Under the pieces are notes generated by a model, which saw only the letters and a program-made list of their open reading frames with translations, did not search any database and was not told the DNA's origin. Source: Roseburia sp. (GTDB lineage: Bacteria; Bacillota; Clostridia; Lachnospirales; Lachnospiraceae). Taken from it: a DNA stretch of 9,057 nt. The position numbers and the translations under genes were made by a program. Shown in pieces: positions 5,810-9,057 of this stretch (position 1 is the stretch's first letter; each line of letters begins with the position of its first letter). Location: assembly GCA_017626625.1 (NCBI GenBank), contig JAGAIK010000436.1:1-9057 (forward strand), written 5' to 3'.

Positions 5810-6683
5810 GAAGAAACGTACCAAAAAACAAACGGGCGAATGGTCCCGACATAGAATACAGGCGCTTTGGGCGCTTTTAACCAACAGCTATCTTATCGGT
5901 TTTGTTCAGGGCAAAATCTATAAAGGCCGCTTGAAAAATCTCTGCGTGCCGGGCATGAACTGTTATTCCTGCCCCGGCGCCGTGGGTGCCTGCCCTATCG
6001 GGGCAATGCAGGCCGTCATTGGAAGCTGGAATTTTAAATTTGCCTTTTATGTGGCTGGATTTTTAGTATTTATTGGCGCGCTGGTGGGACGGTTTGTCTG
6101 CGGGTGGCTGTGCCCCTTTGGACTGATACAGGATTTACTGCACAAAATTCCGTTCCCGAAAAAGCTCAAGACCTTCCGGGGCGACAAGCTGCTACGCAAA
6201 CTGAAATATGTCATTCTGGTTGTCTTTGTCATTTTACTTCCGATGTTTTTGGTGGATGTGTTAGGACAGGGCGCGCCCTACTTCTGCAAGCTTATCTGTC
6301 CGGTGGGCACGCTAGAGGGCGGCATCCCGCTTGTTCTGCTGAACAAATCCCTCCACAGCGCATTAGGCTGGCTGTACGCATGGAAAAATGTGGTGCTTGT
6401 CGCCACGATACTGCTTTCCATGATGATTTACCGCCCCTTCTGCAAATACATCTGCCCGCTGGGCGCCATCTATTCCGTTTTCAATCCGATTTCGGTATTG
6501 AAATACCGGGTGGATGAACACAAGTGCATCAACTGCAGCGCCTGCTCAAAAGTGTGCAGCATGGGCTGCAATCCGGTGCAGAATGCGAACCACCCGGAGT
6601 GTATCCGCTGTGGTCTGTGCAAAAAGGTGTGTCCTACTGGGGCAATTTCTGGTGGTTGTTTCAACAAGGGAAATGTTCATTAA
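5802..6683 (+). CDS. NapH/CcoG-like membrane 4Fe-4S polyferredoxin
   Basis: This integral membrane electron-transfer protein (293 aa from TTG 5802) has about three or four membrane spans (roughly 81-99, 136-154 and 194-210 are clear). Cys-rich elements in order are CVPGMNCYSCPG (48-59) and ACPIGA, then the paired CxxxCP motifs CGWLCP (100), CKLICP (162) and CKYICP (214) typical of the NapH/NosR/CcoG group. Two ferredoxin-type clusters close the protein: Cys242/245/248/252 and Cys267/270/273/277. An ATG at 5763 lies in frame, but its 13 extra codons overlap the conserved end of the CXXC gene and have no ribosome binding site. TTG 5802 has TTGGAG about 10 nt upstream and gives MDKKKRTKKQ, a typical basic start. 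It probably takes electrons from cytoplasmic ferredoxin or flavodoxin and passes them to the CXXC and TlpA-like partners. Confidence 0.9.
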   Translation: MDKKKRTKKQTGEWSRHRIQALWALLTNSYLIGFVQGKIYKGRLKNLCVPGMNCYSCPGAVGACPIGAMQAVIGSWNFKFAFYVAGFLVFIGALVGRFVCGWLCPFGLIQDLLHKIPFPKKLKTFRGDKLLRKLKYVILVVFVILLPMFLVDVLGQGAPYFCKLICPVGTLEGGIPLVLLNKSLHSALGWLYAWKNVVLVATILLSMMIYRPFCKYICPLGAIYSVFNPISVLKYRVDEHKCINCSACSKVCSMGCNPVQNANHPECIRCGLCKKVCPTGAISGGCFNKGNVH

Positions 6684-6684
6684 A

Positions 6685-6804
6685 TTGTCTAACCCAGAAC
6701 TTTCCAAACGGTGGCTTTTCCTTCGTTTCCTTAATGGCATCCGCCAAAAGCCTCTGCTTCTGTGCCAGCAGCTCCGTATTGTATGGGTCCAAAATGAATT
6801 TTAT
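6685..6804 (-). pseudogene. Possible remnant of an unidentified minus-strand gene
   Basis: The minus strand is open across this stretch and reads like protein, with segments ILDPYNTELLAQKQRLL and KPPFGKFWVRQF. Third codon positions favour G or C, as in real genes here. A stop stands immediately upstream (6805-6807), no start codon or ribosome binding site is present, and a stop (6661-6663) follows inside the polyferredoxin gene. It could be a decayed internal piece of an accessory gene at the edge of an inserted element. I do not recognise the family. Confidence 0.3.
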
Positions 6805-6810
6805 TTAAAT

Positions 6811-6840
6811 TTTGCTTGCGATTGCTTGCATTTGCTAAAA
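6811..6840. repeat. 10-bp direct repeats over the toxin-antitoxin promoter
   Basis: TTTGCTTGCG, ATTGCTTGCA and TTTGCTAAAA follow each other with a 10-bp period; the first two differ at two positions and the third is half-conserved. The array covers the -35 region of the promoter for the downstream antitoxin-toxin operon. An operator for the RHH antitoxin or the TA complex is a reasonable inference. Confidence 0.55.
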
Positions 6841-6854
6841 ATATCAGGTATGCT
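6826..6854 (+). promoter_or_regulatory. Promoter of the toxin-antitoxin operon
   Basis: TTGCAT (6826-6831), a 17-bp spacer and TATGCT (6849-6854) lie 24 bp before the antitoxin start codon. The -35 box sits inside the 10-bp repeats, the usual arrangement for autorepressed TA operons. Confidence 0.55.
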
Positions 6855-6878
6855 AAAGAAAAAAGGAGTGTGATACAA

Positions 6879-7184
6879 ATGGCAAATACATCCGCAGTTT
6901 ACGCACGCATTGATACAAACCTAAAAGAAAACGCCGAGAGCATCCTTGCCCAACTCGGCATTTCTCCATCCAGCGCAATCCAGATGCTCTACAGTCAGAT
7001 TGTCCTTACAAAAGGACTGCCTCTTGACCTGCATCTTCCACGCACAAACCCAACAGCCATCGGCGGCATGAGCCGTACCGAGCTGGATGCTGAACTTACC
7101 AAAGGCGTGGAATCTTTAAAATCCGGCAGGACCTATACGGCAGATGAGGTCGATGCCCAACTTGCGCGGGAGTTTGGAATATGA
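6879..7184 (+). CDS. RelB/DinJ-family antitoxin
   Basis: This is the antitoxin of a type II toxin-antitoxin pair, 101 aa. The N-terminal half (about 1-50) is a RelB/DinJ ribbon-helix-helix domain: strand SAVYARIDTNLKENAE followed by the helix ILAQLGISPSSAIQMLYSQI. The C-terminal part (SRTELDAELTKGVESL) probably wraps the toxin. The start at 6879 is preferred to in-frame upstream codons because AAAGGAG lies 10 nt before it and the sequence matches the family from the first residue. Its stop overlaps the toxin start (ATGA, 7181-7184), typical translational coupling. The pair binds DNA and represses its own promoter in this family; the 10-bp repeats upstream are the likely site. Confidence 0.92.
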   Translation: MANTSAVYARIDTNLKENAESILAQLGISPSSAIQMLYSQIVLTKGLPLDLHLPRTNPTAIGGMSRTELDAELTKGVESLKSGRTYTADEVDAQLAREFGI

Positions 7185-7513
7185 GCGCCTTCTATTCTGT
7201 TGTCTATTCCCCGGAAGCAATGGACGACTTGAAAGAAATCTACGCTTACATTGCTTTCACCCTTTTGGTTCCGGAAACTGCCGAAAAACAGGTAAACCGT
7301 ATACGGCATGAAATCCGTTCCCTGGATTTCATGCCGTCCCGGTATTCCCTTGTAGACCTCGAACCGTGGAAAAGTATGGGAATGTACAAAGTCCCCGTAG
7401 ATAACTTTATTGTGTACTACACTGTGAATGATAACAGCCGCACCGTTACCGTAATCCGTATTTTTTACGGTGGAAGGGATGTGGCGAATATCGTAACCAT
7501 GGAAAATGAATAG
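7181..7513 (+). CDS. RelE/ParE-superfamily toxin
   Basis: The 110-aa protein is the toxin partner of the preceding antitoxin. It has the compact RelE/ParE fold pattern: an N-terminal strand (YSVVYSPEAMDDLKEIYAYI), a helical hairpin with KQVNRIRHEIRSLDFMP, and the C-terminal sheet with GMYKVPVDNFIVYYTVND and VTVIRIFYGGRD. Toxins of this group either cut mRNA on the ribosome (RelE, YoeB) or poison gyrase (ParE), and motifs alone do not decide which. Length is normal and no inactivating change is visible, so the pair should be functional. The ATG overlaps the antitoxin stop by 4 nt. A fragment resembling a tyrosine recombinase follows immediately, pointing to arrival on a mobile element. Confidence 0.92.
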   Translation: MSAFYSVVYSPEAMDDLKEIYAYIAFTLLVPETAEKQVNRIRHEIRSLDFMPSRYSLVDLEPWKSMGMYKVPVDNFIVYYTVNDNSRTVTVIRIFYGGRDVANIVTMENE

Positions 7514-7521
7514 CATGAAAT

Positions 7522-7584
7522 GGCGCTAATCCCAAAGATGTTCAAATGTGCCTTGGTCACTCCAACATCCATGTTAAACGCCTA
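7522..7584 (+). pseudogene. Short fragment of a tyrosine recombinase C-terminus
   Basis: The plus strand encodes GANPKDVQMCLGHSNIHV between a stop at 7516-7518 and the end of rlmD. The pattern G-x-x-P-K-x-V-Q-x-x-LGHS matches the region of the second conserved His (box II, LGHSS/N) in phage-type integrases. The catalytic Tyr and the rest of the domain are missing. It starts directly after the toxin stop codon and runs into the last codons of rlmD on the other strand. It is read as a relic of the element that carried the toxin-antitoxin genes. Confidence 0.6.
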
Positions 7585-9003
7585 ATTTTTAAGGGAAAGC
7601 AAACACACAGTTTCTATATTCCCGGTAGCCGGAAACATATCCACACAGCACACCTTCTTCACCTCATACCCTCTTCCCTGCAGCACTTCCAAATCCCTCG
7701 CTAAGCTGGTGGGCTTGCAGGAAATATACACCATCTGAGGCACCCCATACCGGATAATCTTCTCCAAAGCCTTCGGGTGAATCCCGTCCCTCGGCGGGTC
7801 AAGGACAATATAATCCGGCTTATCCTCAATGGTATCTATGACCTTCAGCACGTCCCCGGCAACAAACTCACAGTTATGTAACCCGTTCAGCGCCGCATTT
7901 TCCCGCGCAGCCTCCACCGCTTCTTCCACAATCTCCACGCCAATCACCTTCTTCGCCACCGGAGACAACATCTGGGCAATGGTTCCCGTACCGGAATAAA
8001 GGTCAAACACAACCTTCTCCGGCGCACTTAACGCATCCCCGATAAACTCCCGCGCCGTCTGGTATAACACCTCCGCCCCAAGGGAATTGGTCTGGAAAAA
8101 GGAGAAGGGCGTAATCTTAAACTTAAGCCCTAACAGTTCCTCAAAAAAGAAATCCTGTCCATACAAAATCTCTGTCCCCTCATTTTTCACCACATCTGCC
8201 ACGCTGTCATTTCTGGTGTGGAGAATGCCGGTCATTTTTCCCTCATAAGTCTGCTGCAGCAGTGCCTCTTTCCACCCCTCTAACAGACTTTCTTCCTGAA
8301 CCCTTTCCACACTTTCCAAAGTCCCTGCGGTACACTCCGTAGTTGTCACCAAATCCACCAGAAGCTCCCCGGTTCTCGCCCCTTTTCTCACCAAAAGATG
8401 GCGCAGATACCCGCTGTGGCGCAGCTTGTGATAATAAGAAATATTTTTCTCTTTAAAATACTCCAATGTGGTCCGCAATACCATGCGGAAATCCTCATCC
8501 ACAATCCGGCATTCCGGCACATTCACAATATCATAAAAACTGCCCCGTTTGTGCATTCCAAGCGCCAGAGGACCGTCCTTATACTCATCGCCAAATGAAA
8601 ACTCCATCTTATTGCGGTATCCCTGCTGTCTTGGGCTTTCTTTGATATCCAAAAACTCATACCCCTTATTTTCCGGCAAAATCACTTCATCTATCAGCTT
8701 CTTCACCTGCTCCGCCTTCATGGAAAGCTGTTCCTCATAGGGCAGACTCTGAAACACACAGCCGCCGCAGACGCCATAATGCACGCAGCCCGGTGTCTCT
8801 AACTCTAAGGAAGACTTTTCTAACACCTCTAACAGCCTTCCCTCACATTTTCCCTTTCTCACCTTATTGATGGCAGCGGTTACTTTCTGACCTTTGATGC
8901 CGTTTTTCACCACCACCTGCTTTCCCTCTTCCGTCACGATAATTCCCTTATTCGGAAAGTCCACTCTCTCAATGATTCCCTCTATAACCTGTCCTTTTTT
9001 CAT
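7582..9003 (-). CDS. rlmD: 23S rRNA (uracil-C5)-methyltransferase RlmD
   Basis: This 473-aa SAM-dependent enzyme methylates uracil C5 in 23S rRNA (U1939 in E. coli numbering). Firmicute relatives of the RlmCD type may also modify U747. An N-terminal TRAM domain (about 1-60) binds RNA. The iron-sulfur cysteines follow: Cys73, Cys79 and Cys82 in CVHYGVCGGC, and Cys165 in VPECRIV. The Rossmann methyltransferase domain has the SAM loop FDLYSGTGT (333-341), LDPPRDG (401-407) and the catalytic Cys429 in YISCKPTSLARD. Length and motif order are normal. AAGGAGG precedes the ATG by about 6 nt. It stands alone on the minus strand, and its 3' end touches the recombinase-like fragment. One enzyme could do either rRNA site; that choice is not decided by the sequence. 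Confidence 0.95.
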   Translation of the reverse strand: MKKGQVIEGIIERVDFPNKGIIVTEEGKQVVVKNGIKGQKVTAAINKVRKGKCEGRLLEVLEKSSLELETPGCVHYGVCGGCVFQSLPYEEQLSMKAEQVKKLIDEVILPENKGYEFLDIKESPRQQGYRNKMEFSFGDEYKDGPLALGMHKRGSFYDIVNVPECRIVDEDFRMVLRTTLEYFKEKNISYYHKLRHSGYLRHLLVRKGARTGELLVDLVTTTECTAGTLESVERVQEESLLEGWKEALLQQTYEGKMTGILHTRNDSVADVVKNEGTEILYGQDFFFEELLGLKFKITPFSFFQTNSLGAEVLYQTAREFIGDALSAPEKVVFDLYSGTGTIAQMLSPVAKKVIGVEIVEEAVEAARENAALNGLHNCEFVAGDVLKVIDTIEDKPDYIVLDPPRDGIHPKALEKIIRYGVPQMVYISCKPTSLARDLEVLQGRGYEVKKVCCVDMFPATGNIETVCLLSLKN

Positions 9004-9030
9004 GCCTTCCTCCTTACCAATCTGCTCCCG

Positions 9031-9057
9031 AAAAAAAGGGGCTGCAACCCTGCAGCC
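9031..9057 (-). terminator. Rho-independent terminator of the gene beyond the right edge
   Basis: On the minus strand a 7-bp GC-rich stem (GGCTGCA/TGCAGCC, 9040-9046 with 9051-9057) with a 4-nt loop is followed by a run of seven T (complement of 9031-9037). The stem may extend past the window. It ends transcription just before the rlmD ribosome binding site and belongs to an upstream minus-strand gene outside this window. Confidence 0.8.

Noticed and set aside
6104..6517. 137-codon plus-strand frame inside the polyferredoxin gene
   Set aside because: Alternate frame of a gene with clear Cys motifs; no independent start or family match.
6514..6873. Plus-strand frame running from the ferredoxin domain into the TA promoter
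   Set aside because: No ribosome binding site, crosses a promoter and repeats, and has no family-like sequence.
7133..7516. Minus-strand frame opposite the toxin
   Set aside because: It mirrors the RelE/ParE gene, which has a family match and translational coupling.

Overview
The window looks like chromosomal DNA of a gut-type Clostridia, most likely Lachnospiraceae. This is an inference from the gene repertoire, the strong AGGAGG-type ribosome binding sites, the tRNAs that do not encode CCA, and the moderate GC content. Most of it is ordinary housekeeping and accessory DNA. The centre and right-hand parts hold the most interesting material.

Layout, left to right. Positions 1-21 hold the first codons of a minus-strand gene that runs off the left edge. 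The short divergent spacer beside it carries three consecutive perfect palindromes. A plus-strand Ogt-type O6-alkylguanine-DNA alkyltransferase (175-837) follows, with an unusual three-copy 45-bp in-frame repeat between its two domains. It converges on a minus-strand pair: a 63-aa acidic protein of unknown function (2483-2674) and an FnIII-GH28 polygalacturonase-like glycosidase (926-2443). A consensus-like promoter at 2708-2735 probably drives this pair. Two plus-strand tRNA genes follow, Ala(CGC) and Val(CAC). Each has its own promoter, and both carry C34 anticodons reading NNG codons.

The centre (3024-6683) holds a two-component system, an OmpR-type regulator and its HAMP histidine kinase, on the minus strand. 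It is divergent from a tightly packed plus-strand operon. That operon encodes a TlpA/ResA-like thioredoxin lipoprotein, a 49-aa single-span protein ending in a CLEC motif (CD1871A-type; too short for usual ORF cut-offs), and a NapH/CcoG-like membrane polyferredoxin that probably starts at TTG. The layout suggests a sensor-controlled membrane redox module in which the polyferredoxin passes electrons through the small CXXC protein to the exported thioredoxin, possibly replacing CcdA/DsbD. It is the best candidate here for an incompletely described system.

The right part (6684-7584) looks like the scar of a mobile element. It has a possible antisense gene remnant, a complete RelB/DinJ-RelE/ParE toxin-antitoxin pair with 10-bp direct repeats over its promoter, and a roughly 60-bp fragment resembling the C-terminal tail of a tyrosine recombinase. 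The window closes with minus-strand rlmD (23S rRNA m5U methyltransferase, 7582-9003) and the rho-independent terminator of the gene beyond the right edge.
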